Shown here in pieces: positions 26,745 to 34,825 of a stretch of 64,000 nt of DNA. The stretch comes from Lustribacter sp965277075 (lineage in GTDB: Bacteria; Vulcanimicrobiota; Vulcanimicrobiia; Vulcanimicrobiales; Vulcanimicrobiaceae), in contig OZ255707.1 in NCBI GenBank assembly GCA_965277075.1, positions 2,170,001 to 2,234,000 on the forward strand, written 5' to 3'. Under the pieces are notes generated by a model that worked only from the letters and a program-made list of their open reading frames with translations, was not told where the DNA came from and ran no database searches. A program made the position numbers and the translations under genes. Positions within the stretch are counted from its first letter, which is position 1, and every line of letters begins with the position of its first letter.

Positions 26745-27955
26745 TGCAAGCCTACGTTCTCGACTGGCTCGGTCTCCTCGTTCGCTGGTTTCACCTCACG
26801 GCCGGCATCGCGTGGATCGGGGCGTCGTTTTACTTCGTCTGGCTCGACGACAACCTCAACCGTACGGTGACGTCATCCGAGCGCGCGCGCGGCGTCGACG
26901 GCGAGCTGTGGGGCGTCCACGGCGGCGGCTTCTATCACAGCGAAAAGTTTCTGACCGGTCCGACGAGCGAACCGCTGAGCCCCGACTTACATTGGTTTTA
27001 CTGGGAGGCGTACTCGACGTGGCTCTCCGGCGTCGCGATGCTCGCGATCGTGTATTGGGCCGGCGCGTCGACGTTTTTGATCGACAAGTCGGTTTTTAAT
27101 CTCACGCCGGCCGAAGCGATCGCTATCAGTGTCGGTTCCATCGTCGCGGGCTGGTTCGTCTACGACGCGCTTTGCCGCATCTTCGAGAGGAACGACACGG
27201 CGCTGTGGACGGCGATCGGACTGTTTTTATTGTTCGCCGACTGGGGACTTTTCCACGTCTTCGGGGCTCGAGCGGCGTTCATTCACGTCGGCGCCATCGT
27301 CGGTACGATCATGGTGTGGAACGTCTTCTTCATCATCATTCCCGGTCAGCGCAAAGTCGTGGGGCAGCTACGCCGTGGTGAACTGCCCGATCCGCGTCCC
27401 GGCATCATCGGCAAGCAGCGCTCGGTGCAGAACACGTATTTCACGCTGCCGGTGCTCTTCATCATGATTAGCAATCATTACCCGATGACGTACAGCGGGC
27501 CGTACGGTTGGCTCGTTCTCGCCGGCTTATCGATCGCGGGCGTTCTCGTCCGCCGCTTCTACGTGCTCACGCATTTCAAACGCGTCGTGTTCGGCTTGCC
27601 GGCCGCCGCCGCGATCGTGATCGCGACGATCGCGATTTTCATTGCGCCGCGCGCGCCGAACGGTGCCGTTGCGTCGACGGGAAGCGCCGTAACGTATGCG
27701 GAGATCGCGCCGATTCTCGGCGAGCGCTGCGCGGTCTGTCACGCAGCACATCCGACGTACGCCGGTTTTGTATCGGCCCCGCAAGGCGTCTTACTCGATA
27801 CGCCCGAGCACATCGTCGCGAACGCGCCGATGATTCGCGCGCAAGCTGTCGCGACGCACGCGATGCCGCTCGGCAACGTCACGCACATCACCGACGCCGA
27901 GCGCGCGCAACTCGGCGCGTGGATCGACGCAGGCGCCAAGGGACCGGGAACCTAG
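26744..27955 (+). CDS. puuD: Membrane-bound urate oxidase/hydroxylase with cytochrome c domain
   Basis: A 403-aa PuuD-type protein. About eight transmembrane helices occupy residues ~1-295, beginning VLDWLGLLVRWFHLTAGIAW and including YWEAYSTWLSGVAMLAIVYW. A periplasmic cytochrome c domain follows, with the heme motif CAVCH at ~329 and a distal Met in THAMPLGNVTH. PuuD oxidises urate to 5-hydroxyisourate and passes electrons to the respiratory chain rather than to O2 directly. ATG 26744 is chosen because it overlaps the uraD stop. UraH follows 11 bases later, completing the urate-to-allantoin unit. Confidence 0.93.
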   Translation: MQAYVLDWLGLLVRWFHLTAGIAWIGASFYFVWLDDNLNRTVTSSERARGVDGELWGVHGGGFYHSEKFLTGPTSEPLSPDLHWFYWEAYSTWLSGVAMLAIVYWAGASTFLIDKSVFNLTPAEAIAISVGSIVAGWFVYDALCRIFERNDTALWTAIGLFLLFADWGLFHVFGARAAFIHVGAIVGTIMVWNVFFIIIPGQRKVVGQLRRGELPDPRPGIIGKQRSVQNTYFTLPVLFIMISNHYPMTYSGPYGWLVLAGLSIAGVLVRRFYVLTHFKRVVFGLPAAAAIVIATIAIFIAPRAPNGAVASTGSAVTYAEIAPILGERCAVCHAAHPTYAGFVSAPQGVLLDTPEHIVANAPMIRAQAVATHAMPLGNVTHITDAERAQLGAWIDAGAKGPGT

Positions 27956-27966
27956 GGATGGCCTAA

Positions 27967-28296
27967 GTGCTCTCGACACACGTCCTCGATACGGCTGTCG
28001 GCCGACCCGCCGCCGGCATCGTCGTCGCGCTTGCGCGGATCGACGGCAACGAAGCGATCCCGGTTGCGGCGGCGGTCACGAATCGGGACGGTCGCACCGA
28101 TGCCCCGCTCGCGCGCAACCTCATCACGGGAATCTACGAGTTGACGTTTGCCGTGGCCCCATATTTCGCGCGCATCGGCATCGACACGTTCTACGATACG
28201 ATCGCCGTCCGGTTTCGCATCACCGATATTCGGCGCAACTACCACATCCCACTGTTGCTCTCCCCATGGGGTTACAGCACCTACCGCGGAAGCTGA
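27967..28296 (+). CDS. uraH: 5-hydroxyisourate hydrolase
   Basis: A 109-aa transthyretin-like HIU hydrolase. It begins LSTHVLDTAVGRPAAGI with the conserved active-site histidine, continues with FRITDIRRNYHIPLLLSPWG and ends in the family-defining YRGS tetrapeptide. The start is GTG 27967. It converts the PuuD product to OHCU for UraD. The gene is intact and is followed by a broken dienelactone-hydrolase gene. Confidence 0.95.
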   Translation: MLSTHVLDTAVGRPAAGIVVALARIDGNEAIPVAAAVTNRDGRTDAPLARNLITGIYELTFAVAPYFARIGIDTFYDTIAVRFRITDIRRNYHIPLLLSPWGYSTYRGS

Positions 28297-28329
28297 CGAC
28301 AATGTCGGGAACTCCAAGACGGACCAGTC

Positions 28330-28903
28330 ATGACTGAGGTCTTGCTTTTTCATCACGCACAGGGGCAGACTACGGGGTCCACGGCTTTGCTGAAGCACTG
28401 CGGGAAGCGGCACACATCGTTCACACGCCGGACCTCTACGACGGCTGAAGGTTCAGCACTCTCGAGGGGGGCGTCGCCTTCGCCGAGAGCGTCGGCTTCA
28501 GCGCGATCATCGAGCGTGGAATACGCGTCGCGGAAGCGCTTCCCAATGAACTCGGCTATGCGGGCTTCTCGCTCGGCATGCTGGCCGCCCAAAAACTGGC
28601 CCAGACCCGGCCGGGAGCACGGGGTGCGCTCTTGTTCCACGCGTGCGTTCCGGCCGCGGAATTCGGCTCGTCATGGCCCGCAGCCGTGCCCGTCCAGATC
28701 CACGCGATGGACGCAGACCCGTTCTTCGTTGGGGATGGCGACCTCGACGCGGGCCGCGCGCTCGTTGACTCGACCGAACGAGCCGAACTCTTCCTCTACC
28801 CCGGCGAGCAACATCTGTTCGCGGACGCCAGCCTCGCGACATACGACAATGACGCGCGGCTCTTATGTGCCGGCGCGTGCTCAATTTCCTCGGCCGTGCA
28901 TGA
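28330..28903 (+). pseudogene. Dienelactone hydrolase family pseudogene (two frameshifts, one stop)
   Basis: ATG 28330 opens MTEVLLFHHAQGQTTG, the typical start of a dienelactone-hydrolase-like esterase. Similarity then moves to another frame at ~28376 (HGFAEALREAAHIVHTPDLY). It meets TGA at 28446-28448 right after DLYDG, resumes in frame through LGYAGFSLGMLAAQKLAQTR and VPVQIHAMDADPFFVGDGD, and near ~28866 must shift again to end RRVLNFLGRA at TGA 28901-28903. Three independent lesions in an otherwise well-preserved ~190-codon gene indicate a recently inactivated copy. Confidence 0.8.
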
Positions 28904-28980
28904 AGACGTATTATTTCGGTTTGCGTATCGAGTGAGAGCTTCGCGCTGCGTCGAGCGCCGTTTCGCCGACGCTGCGCTCA

Positions 28981-29445
28981 CTATTGCGGTTCACCGCCGA
29001 AGAGTGCGTCAAGGTCACCTCGACCGGAGACGGTCGCGTTAAAACCCATCGCCGTCACGGCCGCTCGCGCGAGTTCCTCGTCGGTGCCGCGGGCGGCGCC
29101 GGTCACACCGACCGCCCCGATACAACGGTCGCCGTCGTATACGGCGACGCCGCCCGGAAGCGTGGTGAACTCCGGCTCGCCGTAGTCCAGCAACGTACGT
29201 TTGCGCTGTTGGAGTTCGTCGTAGAAGGCTTGCGTGTCGCGGCCCATCATCGCCGACGTGAACGCTTTGCGCCGGGCATGACGCCCCCAGCGCAGATACG
29301 CATCGTCCATGCGCGCGAAGGCGATGAAGTCGCCGTTCGCATCGGCGACCGCAACCGCGATGCAGTAACCGCGCGCCGTCGCGCGCTCGATGATCGCGTC
29401 GACCGCGCGCCGCGCGAGTTCGAGCGTAATTCGACCCGCCGTCAT
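28981..29445 (-). CDS. GlcG/HbpS-like protein (DUF336)
   Basis: A 154-aa single-domain protein of the GlcG/HbpS/DUF336 family. Characteristic segments are IAVAVADANGDFIAFARMDD, RKAFTSAM and LPGGVAVYDGDRCIGAVGVT followed by the AARGTDEELARAA helix. Members bind heme or assist oxidation and degradation pathways; the exact role is generally unknown. Its ATG overlaps the stop of a decayed aspartyl-protease-like gene (ATGA). Confidence 0.82.
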   Translation of the reverse strand: MTAGRITLELARRAVDAIIERATARGYCIAVAVADANGDFIAFARMDDAYLRWGRHARRKAFTSAMMGRDTQAFYDELQQRKRTLLDYGEPEFTTLPGGVAVYDGDRCIGAVGVTGAARGTDEELARAAVTAMGFNATVSGRGDLDALFGGEPQ

Positions 29446-29767
29446 TCTCTACGGCGCCCTTCGCGTCTCGGGGTGAGATACATCACCGAGCGTGAAAAAT
29501 CGAACACGATATTGAAGTTACGCCAGACCGCGTCGCCGATCAACGGTACACCGCCCGTCGCTGACGGCAGATCATGGAGAACGTATGGACCGATACGGAA
29601 CTCGCTGATCGTGCCGAGATACGTCTTGAAACGGCCCCGACGAAAACTTTGACATCGGCGCGTGGTGGCCGCAAAATAAGCCGCACCGGCGTTCCGTTTC
29701 CGTCGTACACATATCGGCGCGGATCAAAGACGATCACTCGTTGCATGTCACAGTTGACGTCCACCAC
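29442..29767 (-). pseudogene. Retropepsin-like aspartyl protease remnant
   Basis: In the frame ending TGA 29442, the sequence reads TYLGTISEFRIGPYVLHDLP, then VPLIGDAVWRNFNIVFDF, then YLTPRREGR. This is the C-terminal lobe of gag-type or retroviral-type aspartyl protease domains (..LG...L..F.V.FD....YL.P). Upstream, the coding signal continues only in a different frame (CDMQRVIVFDPRRYVYDGNG), so there is a frameshift near 29650. The N-terminal DTGA/S catalytic region is not identifiable. It is interpreted as a broken gene; assignment rests on the C-terminal motif only. Confidence 0.5.
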
Positions 29768-29772
29768 GTTAT

Positions 29773-30147
29773 CTATGGAGTCGCGGCTTTGTAGGCGGCC
29801 CAGCTTCCATATTGGGAGATGTCGGGCCAGCCGAACTCATCGATTTTTTCTTTGGGATAGAGCATCGCGCTCACGCTCGTGCCGTCGTCGAGCGCGATCG
29901 GCGCTTCGAACAGGTGCGGCGGTTCGGTCGAGATCAAGTGCGCGTGCTGCGCGTCGGTCATCTCGTAGATTTCGCCCTCGATCGCGATGCCGCCCGAGGC
30001 CACTTCATAGATTCCCGGATGCTGTCCGTTGACGGAGTGCAGGCGATACCGCGGCGCCGTCGCGGCTTCCGCCACAAACGTCGCCGCTCCAAGATTTGTA
30101 TGATCCGGCTGGCCGCGTAACGCCGAACCGCAGATGAAAAAACGCAT
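29773..30147 (-). CDS. Gamma-glutamylcyclotransferase-fold protein (allophanate hydrolase C-domain-like)
   Basis: A 124-aa protein of the AIG2/gamma-glutamylcyclotransferase-like fold. FFICGSALRGQPDHTNLGAA matches the Y/F-GSL-type substrate loop, EAATAPRYRLHSVNGQHPGI and GGIAIEGEIYEMTD match the second half, and YPKEKIDEFGWPDISQYGSW the tail. This resembles the C-terminal domain of allophanate hydrolase (AtzF), which decarboxylates N-carboxyurea, and the annotated group of allophanate-hydrolase-related proteins. ATG 30147 overlaps the allC stop (TGATG), so it is translationally coupled to allantoate breakdown and may process a ureido product (inference). Confidence 0.72.
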   Translation of the reverse strand: MRFFICGSALRGQPDHTNLGAATFVAEAATAPRYRLHSVNGQHPGIYEVASGGIAIEGEIYEMTDAQHAHLISTEPPHLFEAPIALDDGTSVSAMLYPKEKIDEFGWPDISQYGSWAAYKAATP

Positions 30148-31385
30148 CAACCTTCCTTCGTCATGAGACGATCGATCGCGACGATCGATCGGGTAAGCAC
30201 GCGAACCCCCAGCTCGCAATCTTCGGGTGACGTATACTCCGCATCGACGTGACTGAGGCCGCCGGCGCTCGGCACGAAAATCATCGCGACCGGCGCGACC
30301 GTCGCGACGCACATCGCATCGTGTCCGGCCCCGCTCGGGAGATCGACTGCCGTGACGTCGAACTCGGCAAACGCTTCGGCGACGGCGTCACGCAGCGCCG
30401 CGTCCATCGTCGCGGCGCGCCGCGTTTCGATCAAGGTCGCCTCGACGTGCACGTTGCGCGCGGCGCCGATGCGTTCGCCCGTCGCGACGACCGCATCGCG
30501 CAGCGCGCCGAGTACCGGTTCATCGACGCTGCGCGCGTCGACGCGAAATCGGACGCGGTGCGGGATGACGTTTTGCTGATTCGGTTCCACGACGAGGCGT
30601 CCCACGGTGAGCACCGCATCGGGCAATGCTCGCGCTGACGCTTCGAGCGCGAGCACGATCTCGGCGACCGCGGAGAGCGCGTCGCGACGCATCGTCATCG
30701 GAACCGTACCCGCGTGACCGGATTCACCGGTGACAACGATCTCAAAACGCGCCTGCCCGGCGATGGCCGTTACGTTACCGAGCCGCGCGCCCCGACGTTC
30801 CAACACCGGACCCTGTTCGATGTGCAACTCGACGTAGCCGACCGGCGGCTGCGCGCGTTCGCGCATCGGCACATCCGCAAGAAGACCGTTCTCGCCGGCG
30901 CGAGCTTGCGCAAACGTCACACCGTCTTCGTCGGCAAGCGCGTCGATCGTCGCCATGTCGCTGAGCCCGGCAAATGCCGCGCTGCCCAAACATCCGAGGG
31001 GAAAGCGGCTTCCCTCTTCGCCGGCCCATGCGACGGCTTCGACCGGATGGTCGGTCACGGTGCCCGCTGTGCTCAGCGCTTCGATTGCGCCGAGCGCGGC
31101 GATCGCCCCATATGCACCGTCGTACGCGCCGCCCGTCGGCACCGTATCGAGATGCGATCCGCTCAGGATCGGTGCAAGTTCGCGCCGTCCGGCGCGGCGC
31201 GCGAAGACGTTCCCCGCGCGGTCTTGTTCGACGGCCAGCCCGGCAGCGCGCGCCCACGACACGAAAAGCGCGCGGGCGTTCGCGTCGGCACGCGTAAAGA
31301 GGCGGCGGTCGATGCCGGTGGGGGTCGCCCCAAAGATCGCGAGCTGCTCGATACGTGCAGCGATCGAGGCGGATACGGTTTTCAG
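30147..31385 (-). CDS. allC: Allantoate amidohydrolase (M20 family Zn hydrolase)
   Basis: A 412-aa binuclear metallo-amidohydrolase converting allantoate to ureidoglycine/ureidoglycolate with loss of NH3 and CO2. Motifs are LSGSHLDTVPTGGAYDG, WAGEEGSRFPLGCLGS, ELHIEQGPVLE, ESGHAGTVPMTMRRDA and LPSGAGHDAM. No ATG, GTG or TTG fits near the expected N-terminus except a TTG at 31418. A CTG at 31385, overlapping the puuE stop as CTGA and preceded by GGAG with an eight-base spacer, gives the best length and is chosen. Related ureidopropionase/hydantoinase-like enzymes are less likely in this context. Confidence 0.87.
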   Translation of the reverse strand: MKTVSASIAARIEQLAIFGATPTGIDRRLFTRADANARALFVSWARAAGLAVEQDRAGNVFARRAGRRELAPILSGSHLDTVPTGGAYDGAYGAIAALGAIEALSTAGTVTDHPVEAVAWAGEEGSRFPLGCLGSAAFAGLSDMATIDALADEDGVTFAQARAGENGLLADVPMRERAQPPVGYVELHIEQGPVLERRGARLGNVTAIAGQARFEIVVTGESGHAGTVPMTMRRDALSAVAEIVLALEASARALPDAVLTVGRLVVEPNQQNVIPHRVRFRVDARSVDEPVLGALRDAVVATGERIGAARNVHVEATLIETRRAATMDAALRDAVAEAFAEFDVTAVDLPSGAGHDAMCVATVAPVAMIFVPSAGGLSHVDAEYTSPEDCELGVRVLTRSIVAIDRLMTKEG

Positions 31386-32299
31386 TGATACGACTCCGGC
31401 GGGTGGTGCGCGATCCAATGTCGCGCGATATCGACGCGGCGGGCGACCCATACATCTTGATGCTCGCCGACGTAGTCGAGGAAGCGCCCGAGCGCGGCGG
31501 CGCGGCCCGGGCGGCCGGCGAGGCGCGTATGCAATCCGACCGACATCATCTTGGGTGTCGTTGCCCCTTCCGCATACAGCACGTCGAACGCATCTTTGAG
31601 GTATTCGAAGAAGCCGCTCGGCGCGCTGAAGCCCGGCGCAACGGAGAACTTCATATCGTTGGCATCCAACGTGTACGGGATCACCAGGTGCGCCTTCCCT
31701 TCCACGTTGGTCCAAAACGGTAAATCGTCGTTGTACGCATCGGAGTCGTAGAGAAATCCGCCGTCTTCGACGACGAGCCGGCGCGTGTTGTCGCTCGGCG
31801 CGTACCGGCAGTACCAGCCGAGTGGACGTTGCCCGATCGTCCGTTCGATCGACGCGACGGCGCGCTGCATCTCCTCGCGCTCCTGCTCGATGCTCATGTC
31901 CTGAAAGCCGACCCAACGCCAGCCGTGCGAGCAGACTTCGTGTCCGGCCGCGACGATCGCGCGCGCCGCATCGGGATTGCGTTCGAGTGCCAGCGCGGCG
32001 CCGAAGACGGTAACGTGCATCTTGCGTTCGGCGAACATGCGCATCAGCCGCCAGAAGCCGGCGCGGCTCCCATACTCGTAGATCGATTCGACGATCAAGT
32101 CGCGTTTGTTCGGCCCGAGCGTCGCGCCCGGCACCTCGGTGAGATACGTCTCGGAAATTCCATCGCCGTCGGGAATCGAATATTCCGATCCCTCTTCGTA
32201 GTTCATCACGATTTGCACGGCGACGCGCGCACCGTTCGGCCACTCAGCATGCGGCGGATTGGCGCCGTACCCGATCAGGTCGCGAGGATACGCGTTCAC
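31382..32299 (-). CDS. puuE: Allantoinase PuuE (polysaccharide-deacetylase-like)
   Basis: A 305-aa cofactor-independent allantoinase of the carbohydrate-esterase-4 fold, opening allantoin to allantoate. Family markers are IGYGANPPHAEWPNGARVAV, NYEEGSEYSIPDGD, HEVCSHGWRWVGFQDMS, and PLGWYCRYAPSDNTRRL. The GTG start at 32299 gives the conserved NAYPRDLIGYG beginning and the usual ~305-aa length. The gene lies ten bases downstream of the adenosine deaminase stop and overlaps allC. Confidence 0.93.
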   Translation of the reverse strand: MNAYPRDLIGYGANPPHAEWPNGARVAVQIVMNYEEGSEYSIPDGDGISETYLTEVPGATLGPNKRDLIVESIYEYGSRAGFWRLMRMFAERKMHVTVFGAALALERNPDAARAIVAAGHEVCSHGWRWVGFQDMSIEQEREEMQRAVASIERTIGQRPLGWYCRYAPSDNTRRLVVEDGGFLYDSDAYNDDLPFWTNVEGKAHLVIPYTLDANDMKFSVAPGFSAPSGFFEYLKDAFDVLYAEGATTPKMMSVGLHTRLAGRPGRAAALGRFLDYVGEHQDVWVARRVDIARHWIAHHPPESYH

Positions 32300-32309
32300 C
32301 CGTCGAACG

Positions 32310-33359
32310 TTAGGCGAGCGACGACCGAAACGCTTCCCATTCGCGCGCGTATGCGGACTTCTCGCCGTCATCCAAAAACGTTGCGTCGAGCGTCGCGCAA
32401 TTGAGCGCCCAAAGTTCGTCCCAGGTGAAGCCTTGATCGGCGAGGACCGCATACTGCGCCGCCAGATCGGTCGAGAACATGGCCGGATCGTCGGAGTTGA
32501 GCGTACAGCGGATGCCCGCGTCGAGCATCGTCCGAATCGGATGCGGCCGCCCCTTCGGGACCGAGCCCAACGCGTAGTTGCTGACCGGACACACTTCGAA
32601 CGCGATCTGCCGCTCGCGCATCTCCGCCATATATGACGGCGACTCGACGATACGGATGCCGTGGCCGATGCGCGACACGTTCAGATCGTCGACGGCCGCA
32701 CGGACCGACTCGTAGCCCGCGGCCTCGCCGGCGTGCGCGACGACCTGCAAGCCGGCATCCGCAGCGCGCGCGTACGTTTCGCGAAAGAGATGCGGGGGAA
32801 ACTCCGCTTCCAGCCCGCCGAGGCCGATCCCGGCGATGATCCCGCGGCTCTTGCCGCGCCGCGCGAGCTCGAGAACGGCGTCTTGCGTGTGCGGATCTTC
32901 TCGCGAAATGTCGGCGATGAACGTGACGCGCGCATCGGAAACCGTCATGCCGCGTTCGATCCCTTGGGCCAGTGCATCGAGAATATCGTTCGGCCCTAAA
33001 CGTCGCAGGTGTAGCGACATACTCATGAAGCATTCGGTGTAGCGAATGTTTTGTCGCGCTTGATAGACGTAGAACTGCGCAATGATCAGCGCGAGGTCGT
33101 CGGCCGAGCGAATCGTGTCGGTCGTGGCTCGGTAGACGTTGATGAAGTGCGGAAAATCACGGAATTCGAAGTACCTGCGCCATTCGTCGAGCGTCGCGAC
33201 CGGCAGCGGCGCGTCGTTGCGCCGTGCGATCGTGTACGACGTTTCCGCGTCGGTCGCACCCTCGAGATGAACGTGAATCTCCGCTTTGGGCATGAGCGCG
33301 AAGCGCTGCTCGAGCGGCATCGCGAGCGTTACGCCGGGTTCTCGCTGCTGTGTGGTCAT
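32310..33359 (-). CDS. Adenosine deaminase family protein
   Basis: A 349-aa TIM-barrel zinc deaminase. Metal ligands are H29/H31 (EIHVHLEGA), the later HAGE motif (VVAHAGEAAGYESV, metal-binding His and catalytic-region Glu), IGHGIRIVES, and the C-terminal SDDPAMF aspartates. It deaminates adenosine or, in some bacterial members, adenine, yielding hypoxanthine precursors for Xdh. The start has an AAGGA ribosome-binding site seven bases upstream, and a sigma70-like promoter lies at 33387-33415. It is the first gene of add-puuE-allC and the AIG2-like gene. Confidence 0.88.
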   Translation of the reverse strand: MTTQQREPGVTLAMPLEQRFALMPKAEIHVHLEGATDAETSYTIARRNDAPLPVATLDEWRRYFEFRDFPHFINVYRATTDTIRSADDLALIIAQFYVYQARQNIRYTECFMSMSLHLRRLGPNDILDALAQGIERGMTVSDARVTFIADISREDPHTQDAVLELARRGKSRGIIAGIGLGGLEAEFPPHLFRETYARAADAGLQVVAHAGEAAGYESVRAAVDDLNVSRIGHGIRIVESPSYMAEMRERQIAFEVCPVSNYALGSVPKGRPHPIRTMLDAGIRCTLNSDDPAMFSTDLAAQYAVLADQGFTWDELWALNCATLDATFLDDGEKSAYAREWEAFRSSLA

Positions 33360-33386
33360 GAGGCCGTCCTTGAAATTGTTCGCGGG

Positions 33387-33415
33387 ATCATCTCAGGTTC
33401 GCGCAACATTGTCAA
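33387..33415 (-). promoter_or_regulatory. Sigma70-like promoter of the adenosine deaminase-puuE-allC operon
   Basis: On the minus strand a perfect TTGACA (33415-33410) is followed after exactly 17 bases by GATGAT (33392-33387), four of six matching TATAAT. The adenosine deaminase ATG lies 27 bases further on. The -35 box is embedded in a short palindrome, CATTGTCAATG (33407-33417), that could be an operator for a repressor controlling this operon and the divergent permease. The regulator role is speculative. Confidence 0.5.
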
Positions 33416-33478
33416 TGATGTTCCATTTGCACAACGACCGTGCGAGGGGCAGAAACCGTTCGCGGCGCACGTTGTCCG

Positions 33479-34825
33479 ATGATCGATCGCTACTTCGGTG
33501 TAGCAGCGTCGGGTTCTACCATGTCGCGCGAACTGCGCGCCGGCGTCACGACGTTCCTCACGATGTCGTACGTGCTGCTGGTGAACCCCGAGGTGCTCGG
33601 TGCGGCGATCGTCGTTCCGAACGCGTTTGCGAAACTGCTGGTCGTGACGGCACTCGCCGCCGCGATCGGCAGTCTGCTGATGGGCGTCGTCGCGAAGTAC
33701 CCGTTCGCGCAGGCACCGGGGATGGGGCTCAACGCGTACTTTGCATACACGGTGGTGCTCGGCGGGAAAATTCCCTGGCAGACGGCGCTCGGCGCAGTCG
33801 CGATCTCCGGCTCGCTGTTCGTCGTGCTCTCGCTGCTCGGCGCGCGTCAGGCAATCGTCCGCGCGATTCCGATGCACCTCAAATTTTCGGTCACCGCCGG
33901 CATCGGCATGTTCCTGGCTTTTATCGGACTCAAGAACGCCGGCGCGATCGTGACGAACCCGGCGACCTACGTCACGCTCGGATCGCTCGTCTCAGCGCCC
34001 ATGCTCGTCGCGATCTTCGGATTGATCCTTACGTCGGTGTTGCTCGTGCGCCGCACACCGGGAGCGATACTCGCGGGAATCGTTGCATCGACGCTCGTCG
34101 CGATCGTGACGCGCGCACCCGTCTACGCCGGGTCGAAGGGCGCGCTCGTCCCGTTCGGCGGGTTCACGAACGGTATCGTCGCGTTCCCCGTCGCGCCGAC
34201 CGGGCTGACCGGTGCGCTGGACCTGCATGCCGCTTTCGGTCTCGGCATCGCAGCCGTCGTCTTCACGTTTTTCTTCGTCGACTTTTTCGACGCGACCGGG
34301 ACACTCGTCGCGCTTGCATCCAAGGCCGGCCTCATGGACGCGAACGGCAATTTGCTGCGCGCACGGCGGACGTTCGCGATGGACGGACTCGCGGCAATGA
34401 TCGGCGCGTATCTGGGAACGAGCACGACGACCGCGTACATCGAGAGCGCCAGCGGTATCGAAGAAGGCGGCCGCACGGGACTCGTCGCGACGACGGTTGC
34501 GGTGCTCTTCGTGCTCTCGATGATCTTCTGGCCGTTGGCCAGCGCGATTCCGGCCGCGGCCACGGCGCCCGCGTTGATCGTCGTCGGCGCGCTGATGTTC
34601 GACGGCGTGCGCGCGATCGCGTGGGACGACTATGCGGTGGTGATTTCCGGATTTCTGACCGTCATCACGATGCCGCTGACGTTCTCGATCGCGAACGGCG
34701 TGAGCTTCGGTGTGATCAGTTACGCGCTCATCCGGCTCCTGAGCGGACGCGGACGCGAGGTCCAACCGTTACTCTACGCCGTCGCGCTGGCACTCGTCGC
34801 GCGCTACGTCTGGCTGAGCGGCTAG
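33479..34825 (+). CDS. AzgA-type purine permease (NCS2 family)
   Basis: A 448-aa integral membrane transporter for adenine, guanine or hypoxanthine, driven by protons. It begins MIDRYFGVAASGSTMSRELR and shows the AzgA/PbuG hallmarks GVTTFLTMSYVLLVNP, FAQAPGMGLNAYFAYTVVLG, FFFVDFFDATGTLVALA and TTTAYIESASGIEEGGRTGL. About 12-14 transmembrane segments are visible. ATG 33479 is preferred to an upstream ATG at 33440 because homology begins there. It is divergent from the adenosine deaminase operon, and its TAG stop shares the bases CTAG with the convergent next gene. Confidence 0.92.
   Translation: MIDRYFGVAASGSTMSRELRAGVTTFLTMSYVLLVNPEVLGAAIVVPNAFAKLLVVTALAAAIGSLLMGVVAKYPFAQAPGMGLNAYFAYTVVLGGKIPWQTALGAVAISGSLFVVLSLLGARQAIVRAIPMHLKFSVTAGIGMFLAFIGLKNAGAIVTNPATYVTLGSLVSAPMLVAIFGLILTSVLLVRRTPGAILAGIVASTLVAIVTRAPVYAGSKGALVPFGGFTNGIVAFPVAPTGLTGALDLHAAFGLGIAAVVFTFFFVDFFDATGTLVALASKAGLMDANGNLLRARRTFAMDGLAAMIGAYLGTSTTTAYIESASGIEEGGRTGLVATTVAVLFVLSMIFWPLASAIPAAATAPALIVVGALMFDGVRAIAWDDYAVVISGFLTVITMPLTFSIANGVSFGVISYALIRLLSGRGREVQPLLYAVALALVARYVWLSG

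Noticed and set aside
28330..28935. Intact 201-codon ORF from ATG 28330
   Set aside because: After 16 residues the translation becomes Ser/Arg-rich and unrelated to the dienelactone hydrolase that continues in another frame; it is a pseudogene, not a gene of 201 codons.
29460..29652. Plus-strand ORF through the aspartyl protease remnant
   Set aside because: The minus-strand frame matches a known fold and ends in an ATGA overlap with the next gene; the plus-strand translation has no resemblance to anything.
30147..32243. A 698-codon open frame ending at the allC stop
   Set aside because: Only the last ~412 codons resemble a protein family; the upstream part is the antisense-frame shadow of puuE, full of Arg-rich nonsense.
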